Source: CAYZBM01 sp964476705 (GTDB lineage Bacteria; Pseudomonadota; Alphaproteobacteria; Rickettsiales; UBA6187). Taken from it: 23,010 nucleotides of DNA. This document shows, piece after piece, positions 15,570 through 23,010 of this stretch. The position numbers and the translations under genes are program-made. Where the stretch lies: positions 1 through 23,010 of the forward strand of contig CAYZBM010000026.1 in assembly GCA_964476705.1 (NCBI GenBank). Direction: 5' to 3'. Position 1 is the stretch's first letter. The number at the start of each line of letters is the position of its first letter. The notes under the pieces were generated by a model that was not told the DNA's origin, did not search any database, and saw nothing but the letters and a program-made list of their open reading frames with translations.

Positions 15570-15612
15570 AATTATGCTGATTAATATTTTTAAAAGATAG
15601 GAACAAAGGGCA

Positions 15613-16749
15613 ATGACAAATGTATTTATAGCGTCGTATTTAAGATCGCCTTTCACCTTAGCCAATAAAGGTGAGTTAGCTACAGTAAGGCCTGATGAAA
15701 TGTTAGGACAAGTAGTTAAAGAATTGGTTACTAGATCTAAAATAAATAGTGCTGATATTGAAGATTTAATTGCAGGCTGTGCATTTCCAGAAGGAGAGCA
15801 AGGCTTAAATATTGCCCGTCTGGCGATATTTTTAAGCGGATTACCTATTACGGTAGGTGGAGTTACTATTAATAGATTTTGTGGTTCATCAATGCAGTCT
15901 ATTCATAATGCAGCTGCTAATATAATTGCAGGATGTGGTGAAGTTTATATTGCAGCTGGAGTTGAATCAATGAGCCGGATTCCAATGTCTGGCTTTAATC
16001 CTTTACCGCATCCAGGTCTTTATGAAAGATATCCTCAAAGTTATGAATCTATGGGAATTACCGCTGAAAATTTAGCTAATAAATATAAAATTAAGCGAAA
16101 AAATCAGGAGCAATTTGCTCTTCTTAGTCATCAAAAAGCGGCAAAAGCAATAGAATATGGTTATTTTAATGATGAAATTATCAGTATAAAATCTGAAACT
16201 AGTGAGATTAGTAAAGATGGCTGCATTAGATTTGATGCTAGTTTAGAAAATATGGCTAGTCTAAAACCAGCTTTTGATACCAAAGGTAGCGTAACTGCAG
16301 CAACATCGTCTCCATTAACTGATGGAGCCAGTGCTACTTTAATTTGCTCGGAAGCTTATGCGAAAAAAAATAATCTGGAACCATTAGCTAGAATTAAATC
16401 TTTTGCTATATCTGGTTGCGCACCAGAAATTATGGGTATAGGTCCGGTTGGTGCTACCAAAAAAGCATTAGCTAGGGCTAATCTTACTTTAAATGATATT
16501 GATGTTATTGAATTAAATGAAGCTTTTGCGGCACAAGCTTTATCGGTTATTGAAGAATTAAAATTAGATATGGCTAAAATTAATTTAGATGGTGGAGCAA
16601 TTGCACTTGGCCATCCACTAGGCGCCTCTGGTGCTAGAATTACTGGCAAGGCGGCAATGTTACTTAAACGGCAAAAAGCTAAATATGCATTAGCTACAAT
16701 GTGTATTGGTGGTGGTCAAGGAATAGCTACTATTTTGGAGGCAGTATAA
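15613..16749 (+). CDS. fadA: Acetyl-CoA acyltransferase (thiolase)
   Basis: A 378-residue thiolase that splits 3-ketoacyl-CoA to acetyl-CoA and a shortened acyl-CoA. The acyl-accepting cysteine is C90 in INRFCGSSMQSI, the catalytic His is H334 in ALGHPLGASGAR, and the base is C364 in MCIGGGQG; NEAFA is also present. Degradative FadA and biosynthetic acetyl-CoA acetyltransferase are similar, but the neighbours (fadD before, dehydrogenase/hydratase after) favour the degradative role. AGGAA lies 8 bases or so before the ATG. The stop is one base before the next gene's start, so the two are coupled and probably form a complex. Confidence 0.94.
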   Translation: MTNVFIASYLRSPFTLANKGELATVRPDEMLGQVVKELVTRSKINSADIEDLIAGCAFPEGEQGLNIARLAIFLSGLPITVGGVTINRFCGSSMQSIHNAAANIIAGCGEVYIAAGVESMSRIPMSGFNPLPHPGLYERYPQSYESMGITAENLANKYKIKRKNQEQFALLSHQKAAKAIEYGYFNDEIISIKSETSEISKDGCIRFDASLENMASLKPAFDTKGSVTAATSSPLTDGASATLICSEAYAKKNNLEPLARIKSFAISGCAPEIMGIGPVGATKKALARANLTLNDIDVIELNEAFAAQALSVIEELKLDMAKINLDGGAIALGHPLGASGARITGKAAMLLKRQKAKYALATMCIGGGQGIATILEAV

Positions 16750-16750
16750 T

Positions 16751-19192
16751 ATGACAGAAATAAAAAAAGTTGCAGTAATTGGTTCGGGAGTTATGGGTGC
16801 GGCAATTGCTGCCCACATAGCCAATAGTAATACTGAAGTTGTATTATTAGATATAGTGCCAAAAAACGCTAAAGATCGTTCGGTTTTTGCCAAAAATGCA
16901 ATTGAAAAATTATTAAAGGCAGATCCTGCACCTCTAACTCATAAAAGAAAAGCTAAATTTATAACTCCAGGTAATTTAGAAGATGATCTAGCATTACTAA
17001 AAAATGTTGATTGGGTTATTGAGGCAGTTCTAGAAGATGTTGATATTAAAAGAAATCTTTATAAAATTTTACAGGTAAATTGTTCAGCAGATTGTGTGAT
17101 TTCATCAAATACTTCCACCTTGCCATTAAAAACTTTATGTGAAGGTATGGATAGTAAATTTACACGTAGATTTATGATCACACATTTTTTTAATCCGCCA
17201 CGTTATATGCGGTTATTTGAATTAATTACCACAAAAGATAATGATTCAAAATTAGTTAAAAAAATTGCTGATTTTGCCGATATTAATTTAGGTAAAGGTG
17301 TAGTTAATTGTAATGATACACCAGGATTTATCGCCAATAGGATTGGTTGTTTTTGGATGACTAAAGCAGTACTTACTGCAATTGAGCTTAAAATAACTGT
17401 TGAAGAAGCTGATAATATTTTATCAAAGCCAATTGGTGTTCCAAAAACTGGAGTATTTGGTTTACTTGATCTAATCGGTATTGATTTAATGCCTTTAATT
17501 GCCAAATCATTTAAACAAAATTTACCGGCCGATGATGCTTTCTTGCAAGTTTATAAAGAAGTAGATTTAATCACTAACATGATTAAAGATGGTTATACTG
17601 GGCGTAAAGGAAAAGGTGGCTTTTATCGTTTAAAAGAGGGGGGAGGCAAAAAAGAAAAAGAAGTTATAGATCTGCAAACTGGAGAATATTATCAGGCTCA
17701 AAGACCAAATGTTGCGGCGAGCGAAATTTCTCGGAAAAGCTTAAGGTTAATGTTTGAATATGATGATAAGGTGGCGCATTTTGCTAAAATAGTAATGCTA
17801 CATGTACTTGCTTACACCGCATCACTTGTTCCTGAAATTGCAGCAAATATTACTGATGTAGATGAAGCAATGAAGCTTGGTTATAACTGGAAATATGGAC
17901 CATTTGAATTAATTGACCGCTTAGGGGATGAAAAAATAAATGGCGTAGATTGGTTAATTGGGCAATTAGAAAAAGAAAAAATTGCGGTACCAAATTTGCT
18001 AATACAAGCCAAGGGTAAAAAACTTTATAATATAAAAGATAATAAACGTTTTTATTTAGATATAAAAGGCCAAGAGCAAGAAATCAAATTAGATCCAGCC
18101 GTCTTTATGTTGGCTGATAAAAAAATTGGTCAAAAACCTGTGCTTAAAAATCCTTCAGCAAGTCTTTGGGATATTGGCGATGGGATTTTGTGTTTAGAAT
18201 ATACTTCAAAAATGAATAGTCTTGATCCTTTAATTTTAGAGATGATTGAGAAGGCCACTAAAATAGTTAAAGAAGGTTATAAAGGTTTAGTTATAGCTAA
18301 CGATGGGGAGAATTTTTCTATTGGTGCAAATATAGGAGTTTTATTATTTGCGGCTAATGTTGCTTCATATTCTCAAATTAAAGACATCATTAAAAAAGGC
18401 CAAGATGTTTATATGGGATTAAAATATGCTCCGTTCCCTGTGGTATGTGCGCCAGCTGGGATGGCTTTAGGGGGAGGTTGCGAAATTTTAATGCATGCTG
18501 ATGCCATTCAAGCTCACATAGAAACTTATACAGGCCTTGTTGAAGTGGGAGTAGGTTTAATTCCTGGTTGGGGTGGTTGTAAAGAAATGATTTTACGTCA
18601 TTTAGAATCAGAAACAGTAAAGCGCTTAAGTATTGCTAAAAAAGGTGGGATGTTTGCTTTAGCTGTAAAACAAGCTTTAGCCGGAGAGGGTAGTGCCTCA
18701 TTGCGGCATCCAATTAATACGATTAATACTATGCCAGCAATTAGTAAAGCCTTTGAATATATTGCAACGGCAAAAGTTGCAAAGTCTGCAGAGGAAGCTA
18801 GAGATATGTTAATTTTGCGGGAAAAAGATGGCATTACCATGAACCGCAAAAGATTACTACCTGATGCTAAAGCTAAATGTTTAGAGTTAGCTAAAAACTA
18901 TACTCCGCCTAAAGCTGCAGAATTAAAGTTACCGGGAAAAACTGCTTATGTAGCATTACAAATGGCAATTAGTTCCTTTGTAAAAACTGGTAAAGCCACT
19001 CCTTATGATCAGATAGTCTCTGATGCTTTGGCACATGTTTTAAGTGGAAATAATACTGATATTACAATTACTATAACTGAACAACAATTATTAGATTTAG
19101 AAGTAGAATTTTTTATGCAATTAATTAAAAATGAAGGCACATTAGATAGGATAGAAAATATGCTTGAAAATGGGAAGCCATTAAGGAACTAA
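16751..19192 (+). CDS. 3-hydroxyacyl-CoA dehydrogenase/enoyl-CoA hydratase fusion, FadN-like order
   Basis: This 813-residue protein carries out hydration and NAD-dependent oxidation in beta-oxidation. The dehydrogenase comes first: NAD motif GSGVMG (11-16), SSNTSTLP, and catalytic H145 with E157 in THFFNPPRYMRLFELI. A second dehydrogenase C-terminal domain follows (about 310-420). The crotonase domain is at about 480-680, with both catalytic Glu: E578 in GGGCE and E598 in LVEVGVGLIPGWGG, 20 residues apart as in known hydratases. E. coli FadB has the opposite order (hydratase first); the order here is that of Bacillus FadN, so I give no FadB symbol. It starts one base after the thiolase stop, and the next gene follows 2 bp after its own stop. 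Confidence 0.94.
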   Translation: MTEIKKVAVIGSGVMGAAIAAHIANSNTEVVLLDIVPKNAKDRSVFAKNAIEKLLKADPAPLTHKRKAKFITPGNLEDDLALLKNVDWVIEAVLEDVDIKRNLYKILQVNCSADCVISSNTSTLPLKTLCEGMDSKFTRRFMITHFFNPPRYMRLFELITTKDNDSKLVKKIADFADINLGKGVVNCNDTPGFIANRIGCFWMTKAVLTAIELKITVEEADNILSKPIGVPKTGVFGLLDLIGIDLMPLIAKSFKQNLPADDAFLQVYKEVDLITNMIKDGYTGRKGKGGFYRLKEGGGKKEKEVIDLQTGEYYQAQRPNVAASEISRKSLRLMFEYDDKVAHFAKIVMLHVLAYTASLVPEIAANITDVDEAMKLGYNWKYGPFELIDRLGDEKINGVDWLIGQLEKEKIAVPNLLIQAKGKKLYNIKDNKRFYLDIKGQEQEIKLDPAVFMLADKKIGQKPVLKNPSASLWDIGDGILCLEYTSKMNSLDPLILEMIEKATKIVKEGYKGLVIANDGENFSIGANIGVLLFAANVASYSQIKDIIKKGQDVYMGLKYAPFPVVCAPAGMALGGGCEILMHADAIQAHIETYTGLVEVGVGLIPGWGGCKEMILRHLESETVKRLSIAKKGGMFALAVKQALAGEGSASLRHPINTINTMPAISKAFEYIATAKVAKSAEEARDMLILREKDGITMNRKRLLPDAKAKCLELAKNYTPPKAAELKLPGKTAYVALQMAISSFVKTGKATPYDQIVSDALAHVLSGNNTDITITITEQQLLDLEVEFFMQLIKNEGTLDRIENMLENGKPLRN

Positions 19193-19194
19193 TT

Positions 19195-20190
19195 ATGACA
19201 AAAAAATATAAGAAAAAAGTATTTTCTCGGCATTTTGTTAGAATATTAATTTTAGTAGCCTTAGCTATAGGATTTTCTTTCTTTGGAACTTCTGGCTGGT
19301 TTTTTGAATTATTTACTCATTTTGTTTTCCAATATTTAATAATTTTGGTGTTTCTTGCTATATGCTTATTATTTAGTCGAAGATATTTATGGATGTTTGT
19401 AGCAATTAGTTTAGCCTTTACCCAAATATTTAATTTATTACCTATGTGGCGAAAACCAACAACTGTAGCTAGTAGATTAATGAACTCAAAGGTCGATCAT
19501 GTTTGTATTATGCAATATAATGTTGATCGAAAAAATGAGCATGTTAATGATATTGCTAAATGGATAGTAGATCATGCTGAAGAAGTTGATATATTAGTAT
19601 TATTTGAAGTAACTGATAAATGGCAAGTGGCTATTGAAAGAGTTAAATGGTTATATCCTTATCATATTACGCAGGAAGTTAGGGGCGGAAGAAGTGTAAT
19701 TGTTTTAAGTAAGTTATTGGTAGATGAATTAGAGATTCAAAAAATTAATCAAGAAAATTCAGCTATTGTGATTAGAGGTTCAACTTTAGATAATGATATA
19801 CCATTTGTTTTATATGCTATTCATCCAGAATCACCAACTTTACCTGCAAAAGCCAAAAGTAGAAATAATTATGTGTTAGCGGCAAGTAAAAGTATCGCTA
19901 AAGAAAAATTCTTACATAAAATCCTTTTAGGTGATTTTAATATGACAAGATTTTCACCATATTTAAAGGAAGCGGAAAAAATAAGTGGCTTAAGAGATAG
20001 TTCAGAAGGTACGGGCTGGCATAGTAGTTGGCCGGCTTTTTTACCGAAAATATTTAATATTCCAATTGATGGAATGTTAATTTCAGATTGGATTATATCG
20101 GATAGTAAACAAACGGGTCCTGCTATAGGTTCTGATCATTATCCAGTAATTACTAATTTAAGTTTTGTTGTACCAGGTAAAGGGGAGTAA
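19195..20190 (+). CDS. Membrane-anchored endonuclease/exonuclease/phosphatase-fold protein
   Basis: A 331-residue protein with three hydrophobic segments (about 15-31, 44-60, 64-83) and then an EEP-fold domain. The metal and catalytic residues are visible in order: N109 (QYNVD), E138 (LFEVT), H210 (AIHPESP), D247 and N249 (GDFNM), D292 (PIDGML), and D314-H315 (GSDHYPVI). The N terminus is highly basic, so by the positive-inside rule the catalytic domain would face the periplasm. The fold serves nucleases, inositol phosphatases and sphingomyelinases; the substrate is unknown. It starts 2 bp after the beta-oxidation fusion gene and belongs to that operon. A lipid phosphodiesterase role supplying acyl groups is possible but speculative; a YafD-like nuclease role is equally open. 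Confidence 0.85.
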   Translation: MTKKYKKKVFSRHFVRILILVALAIGFSFFGTSGWFFELFTHFVFQYLIILVFLAICLLFSRRYLWMFVAISLAFTQIFNLLPMWRKPTTVASRLMNSKVDHVCIMQYNVDRKNEHVNDIAKWIVDHAEEVDILVLFEVTDKWQVAIERVKWLYPYHITQEVRGGRSVIVLSKLLVDELEIQKINQENSAIVIRGSTLDNDIPFVLYAIHPESPTLPAKAKSRNNYVLAASKSIAKEKFLHKILLGDFNMTRFSPYLKEAEKISGLRDSSEGTGWHSSWPAFLPKIFNIPIDGMLISDWIISDSKQTGPAIGSDHYPVITNLSFVVPGKGE

Positions 20191-20196
20191 ATTATC

Positions 20197-20224
20197 TTTA
20201 AAAAACTAGGAATAGTTTTTTAAG
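20197..20224 (+). terminator. Hairpin just after the EEP gene, possible operon terminator
   Basis: TTAAAAAACTA (20198-20208), loop GGAA, TAGTTTTTTAA (20213-20223): a perfect 11-bp stem starting seven bases after the stop codon, with a run of six T in the 3' arm. A low-GC stem makes a weak intrinsic terminator, but position and symmetry fit the end of the fadD-to-EEP operon. Confidence 0.5.
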
Positions 20225-20237
20225 TATAAATAAGGAA

Positions 20238-20273
20238 TAATCTATATTTGGGAGCGGCCCTATATATAGATTA
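20238..20273. repeat. Hairpin with perfect 10-bp arms in the fadE spacer
   Basis: TAATCTATAT (20238-20247) and ATATAGATTA (20264-20273) enclose TTGGGAGCGGCCCTAT, which can itself pair GGG with CCC. The GC-rich loop stands out in the AT-rich spacer. Confidence 0.55.
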
Positions 20274-20282
20274 TGAATTCTT

Positions 20283-20308
20283 TTAAAATTTGCACTGGCA
20301 AATTTTAA
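20283..20308. repeat. Hairpin with perfect 11-bp stem and 4-base loop
   Basis: TTAAAATTTGC (20283-20293), loop ACTG, GCAAATTTTAA (20298-20308). It is the third of four hairpins in the spacer before the acyl-CoA dehydrogenase gene. There is no T-run after it, so a terminator is not obvious; it could be leader RNA structure. Confidence 0.6.
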
Positions 20309-20343
20309 TTATAAAAAAATAACCCAGTGTTTTTTTGAAATTA

Positions 20344-20382
20344 GTTTATAAAGCTTGAGAGCCGCTCTCAGGATTTATAAAC
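20344..20382. repeat. 39-bp nested palindrome with GC core
   Basis: Outer arms GTTTATAAA (20344-20352) and TTTATAAAC (20374-20382) are perfect. The inner arms TGAGAGC and GCTCTCA (20356-20370) flank a single C. Two further pairs can form between them, so almost the whole element folds into one hairpin. It ends 68 bp before the dehydrogenase start, so it may lie in that gene's promoter or leader. Confidence 0.62.
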
Positions 20383-20450
20383 ACAATATAAAACTAAAAA
20401 AAGATTTTCTTTAAAGCTTTTTTTAATGTTAATAAATGGGAGTAAATTAT

Positions 20451-22241
20451 ATGCCTATATTTAAAGGGCCAGTTCGGGATTTTGATTTTGTTTTAAACGA
20501 ATTATTAAAAGTTACCGATTATAAACATCTACAAGGTTTTACTGATATTGATAGTAATTTAATTAGTGCTATTTTAGATGGTGGATCTAAATTATGTGAA
20601 GAAGTTTTATTTCCTTTAAATCAAACTGGTGATAAAGAGGGGTTAAAATTTGAAAATGGCAAAGTCACTATGCCTAAAGGTTTTAAAGAGGCTTATAAAA
20701 CTTATACAGAATCTGGGTGGACGAGTTTTACTTGTAATCCGGAATATGGAGGACAAGGGCTACCTGAAGTTTTAAACATGCCAATGATTGAAATGATTTG
20801 TTCAGCTAATCTTTCTTTTGGTATGACGCCAGGTTTAACCCATGGGGCTTATAATGCCGTTAATCTACATGGAAGTGACGAAGTTAAAAGAAAGTTTTTA
20901 CCTAAATTAATTGATGGTAGTAATACTGGCGTTATGTGTTTAACCGAACCGCAATGTGGTACTGACTTAGGATTAATCACTACTAAAGCTACCCCCAATA
21001 ATGACAATACTTACTTAATTACCGGCTCTAAAATTTTTATCTCCGCAGGTGAGCAAGATTTGAGCCAAAATATTATCCATTTAGTTTTAGCCAAATTACC
21101 TGATGCACCAGCAGGGGTTAAAGGAATCAGTTTATTTTTAGTACCCAAAATTTGGGTTAATGATGATTTAAGTTTGGGACAAGCCAATGGAGTTACTTGT
21201 GGATCTATTGAACATAAAATGGGAATCCATGCGTCCCCTACTTGTGTAATGAATTATGAAAATGCTAAAGGCTATTTAATTGGTGAAAAACATAAAGGTC
21301 TTAAGGCTATGTTTACCATGATGAATGAGGCTAGACTTTATGTCGGGGTACAAGGTTTGGGGCTAGCAGAAGTTTCTTACCAAAATGCGGTTAATTATGC
21401 TAAAGAAAGATTGCAAGGCAGAGATTTAAAAGGGCCTAAATATCCGGATAAAAAAGCTGATCCTTTAATTGTGCACCCGGATATTAAACGAATGCTTTTA
21501 ACTATGCGAAGCTTTACTGAAGGTGCGCGAGCTTTAGCCTTAGATACGGCATTACATATTGATATTTCAAAAAGGCATCAAGATCCAAAAGCACAAGAAG
21601 AAGCAGAAAATTTTGTTAATTTTATAACTCCTATCTTAAAAGCTTATTTTACTGATATGGGTTTTGAGATGACCAATATGGGCATGCAAATTTATGGTGG
21701 TCATGGTTATATCACTGAATATGGCATGGAACAATATGTAAGGGATGCTAGAATTGCCCAAATTTATGAAGGTGCGAATGGTATTCAAGCTTTAGATTTA
21801 GTAGGGCGAAAATTAGCTAAAAAAGCTGGCCGTTATTTAAGGAGTTTTTTCCATCCCGCAACTAAATTTGTTGCAGATAATAAAGAAAATCCTGAAATGG
21901 CTGAATATACCAAGTCACTTCATGCTGCGCTTAAAAATGCTCAACAAGCAAGCCTATGGGTAGCAGCAAATGGTATGGCTGATCCTAATGAGGCGGCGGC
22001 AGTATCGGTTGATTATTTACGCTTAATGGGAATAGCCGTTTTTGCTTTTTATTGGGCTAGAATGGCAAAAATTGCACTTGAGGCTATAAAAAATAAAACT
22101 GCTGATGAAAAATTTTATCAAGCAAAATTAGTTACCGCTAAATTTTTTATGAAAAAAATAGTTCCCCTGCAATATGGCTTACTTGCGGCAATAGTTGAGG
22201 GCAGTAAGCCTATTATGGCTGCAACTGAGGAGATGCTTTAA
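20451..22241 (+). CDS. fadE: Long-form acyl-CoA dehydrogenase
   Basis: A 596-residue FAD-dependent dehydrogenase catalysing the first oxidation of beta-oxidation (acyl-CoA to trans-2-enoyl-CoA). It belongs to the roughly 600-residue subgroup with an extra C-terminal region, which also includes DmdC (3-methylmercaptopropionyl-CoA dehydrogenase). Numbered from the ATG at 20451: MCLTEPQCGTDLG (162-174) is the FAD/substrate motif, MQIYGGHGYITEYGMEQYVRD lies before the catalytic Glu E440 in IYEGANGIQALDLVGRKL. I chose the second ATG because GGGAG lies 8 bases upstream; the first ATG at 20436 has no such site. It is separated from the other beta-oxidation genes by a spacer with four hairpins and may have its own promoter. 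A 127-bp inverted-repeat element starts at its stop codon. Chain-length preference is unknown. Confidence 0.92.
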   Translation: MPIFKGPVRDFDFVLNELLKVTDYKHLQGFTDIDSNLISAILDGGSKLCEEVLFPLNQTGDKEGLKFENGKVTMPKGFKEAYKTYTESGWTSFTCNPEYGGQGLPEVLNMPMIEMICSANLSFGMTPGLTHGAYNAVNLHGSDEVKRKFLPKLIDGSNTGVMCLTEPQCGTDLGLITTKATPNNDNTYLITGSKIFISAGEQDLSQNIIHLVLAKLPDAPAGVKGISLFLVPKIWVNDDLSLGQANGVTCGSIEHKMGIHASPTCVMNYENAKGYLIGEKHKGLKAMFTMMNEARLYVGVQGLGLAEVSYQNAVNYAKERLQGRDLKGPKYPDKKADPLIVHPDIKRMLLTMRSFTEGARALALDTALHIDISKRHQDPKAQEEAENFVNFITPILKAYFTDMGFEMTNMGMQIYGGHGYITEYGMEQYVRDARIAQIYEGANGIQALDLVGRKLAKKAGRYLRSFFHPATKFVADNKENPEMAEYTKSLHAALKNAQQASLWVAANGMADPNEAAAVSVDYLRLMGIAVFAFYWARMAKIALEAIKNKTADEKFYQAKLVTAKFFMKKIVPLQYGLLAAIVEGSKPIMAATEEML

Positions 22242-22366
22242 AATTAAATTCTTTTTGGTAATTTTGTCGTTGAAGTTTACTAAAGCTGTCCTTAACGTTG
22301 AAGAATACGCTCTAGGTATCTTTAAGTAACCTTCGCCTAAAAATTTCTCAAAAAGAATTTAATTTT
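22240..22366. mobile_element. 127-bp non-coding element with perfect 18-bp terminal inverted repeats
   Basis: AAAATTAAATTCTTTTTG (22240-22257) and CAAAAAGAATTTAATTTT (22349-22366) are perfect inverted repeats. The left end overlaps the dehydrogenase stop codon. Inside the arms the two sides remain loosely complementary, with a core resembling CCTTAACGTT..AATACGCTCTAGG, so the whole can fold back on itself. No coding frame fits inside. It could be a miniature inverted-repeat or rickettsial-type palindromic element, or a very long 3' hairpin. No target-site duplication is obvious at the ends. Confidence 0.62.
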
Positions 22367-22544
22367 GCTTTGTGAAATACTATATAATTAACAGTTTAAC
22401 TAAAAATGGGTCACGGTGCCCTCCTTTATCCTACAAAATATGAAATTTCGGGATAAATGGGAACCGTGATGACGTCGAGTGGAGCTTTTTACGTAGAGAA
22501 GAGCAGTAATTCAAAAAGTCTGGGGTACTATGACCTAAAATATG
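22242..22544. other. 303-bp spacer without a gene
   Basis: It holds the 127-bp inverted-repeat element (to 22366), then an AT-rich stretch, a 59-bp hairpin at 22411-22469, and a remaining 75 bp (22470-22544) in which I see no gene. The strands converge here: the dehydrogenase gene ends on the left and the minus-strand gene on the right. Confidence 0.6.
22411..22469. repeat. 59-bp hairpin with GC-richer arms
   Basis: TCACGGT (22411-22417) pairs with ACCGTGA (22463-22469), and further in TTATCC (22426-22431) pairs with GGATAA (22451-22456). CCCTCC and TGGGA in between can partly pair. The enclosed loop is AT-rich. It lies between two convergent genes and may terminate one or both, or be a repeat remnant. 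Confidence 0.5.
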
Positions 22545-22955
22545 TTATAATGATTCATATCTTACTCCGTCATTAATTTTTTCTATTCCTATATCTGATA
22601 AACTTGATGTAGGCCCGGTATTCCCTTTTTCAGTAACTGCATTAGAAAGCTTTAATTCTTCTAATTTTCTTTTACTAGCTACAAAATCCTCAATTTTTTT
22701 TATGAGACTTCCAAAACATTCTGGTTTAAATATATCTGGACTTTTGGCAGTCAGCTTTTTCTCGTATTCTTCTCTATTTGTTATACGAACAAAAACCTTA
22801 TTTAAGGCATCTAAAGCTTTATGATGATTCTGGCGATTATCTAACATTGAAATTTTTGTTTTATTTATTTCGGTTCTATTTAGTATGCAATTAATAGCTT
22901 TTAGAGTAGTTTCATCAATATTATATTTTTCAAATTCTAGAAAAATATTTTTTAG
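22545..22955 (-). pseudogene. 3' part of an unrecognised gene, interrupted by a group II intron
   Basis: The minus-strand frame runs open from the intron boundary to a stop at 22545-22547, 136 codons. The first ATG in the frame is at 22847 and has no ribosome-binding site. The 36 codons upstream of it look coding (FLEFEKYNIDETTLKAINC, ILNRTEINKTK), so the true start probably lies beyond the intron. The visible product is mostly helical and charged (HHKALDALNKVFVRIT, FGSLIKKIEDFVASKRKLEE) with a polar tail and no recognisable domain. The intron 5' end lies on the opposite strand, so it could not splice from this gene's mRNA; the gene is likely disrupted. If instead the ATG at 22847 is the real start, a complete 100-residue protein remains. 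Confidence 0.6.
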
Positions 22956-23010
22956 GTGCGCTAGGCATGGATGTTAAGTAGGTGGTGAAAGTCCACTATG
23001 GGCCCTTTTA
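22956..23010 (+). mobile_element. Group II intron, 5' end (cut by the window edge)
   Basis: GTGCG at 22956-22960 is the standard 5' start of group II introns (GUGYG). It is followed by CTAGGCATGG and the stem GTGG-TGAAAGT-CCAC (about 22982-22996), a familiar part of domain I in bacterial group II introns, then TATGGGCCC. The rest, including any maturase gene, lies beyond the window. Sequence before 22956 is AT-rich coding sequence in style, and the change of composition at the boundary is sharp. Confidence 0.78.

Noticed and set aside
22242..22544. tRNA or small RNA gene in the spacer
   Set aside because: I found no cloverleaf arms, anticodon loop or T-loop pattern; the visible pairing is explained by the inverted-repeat element and one hairpin.
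1..23010. CRISPR array, restriction-modification or other defence locus
   Set aside because: No regularly spaced direct repeats and no Cas, methylase or nuclease-pair genes are visible; the repeats here are inverted and irregularly placed.

Overview
The window looks like the chromosome of an AT-rich alphaproteobacterium, most likely an obligate intracellular Rickettsiales (Rickettsiaceae-like). The reasons are the strongly A/T-biased codon use, the gene repertoire (short ribonuclease D, KefB-type exchanger, TrxR-like ferredoxin reductase, UbiH, split ZnuA/ZnuB), many intergenic palindromes with GC-richer cores, and a group II intron. The taxonomic call is inference from gene content and style, not from a marker gene.

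Layout. 27-5115 is on the minus strand. It reads, in transcription order, a thioredoxin-fold protein, a KefB-like cation/proton exchanger, QueE, ribonuclease D, and two small tandem paralogues of an unrecognised family that share a nearly identical 36-residue block. 5212-10237 is on the plus strand: a Trm112-like protein, an Fe(II)/2-oxoglutarate dioxygenase-like protein, and what looks like a metal-uptake group (small His/Cys membrane protein, His-motif outer-membrane barrel, ZnuA, ZnuB, with no ATPase gene here). 10238-10646 holds the scar of a DUF4160/DUF2442 gene pair fused by deletion. 10647-13733 is a tight minus-strand operon: ferredoxin-NADP reductase, folD, ubiH.

13899-22241 is a plus-strand beta-oxidation module: acyl-CoA synthetase, thiolase, a dehydrogenase/hydratase fusion of FadN-like domain order, a membrane-anchored EEP-fold enzyme, then acyl-CoA dehydrogenase after a spacer filled with four hairpins. 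Together these would activate fatty acids and degrade them to acetyl-CoA.

The right end is accessory. A 127-bp element with perfect 18-bp inverted ends abuts the acyl-CoA dehydrogenase stop codon, a second hairpin follows, and then comes the 3' part of an unrecognised minus-strand gene. Its reading frame runs without a stop into the 5' end of a plus-strand group II intron (GTGCG at 22956), so the gene appears interrupted in antisense.

The best candidates for something undescribed are the tandem paralogue family at the left end and the palindromic elements at gene 3' ends. The DUF4160/DUF2442 scar and the intron insertion are the clearest events of genome decay or mobility.
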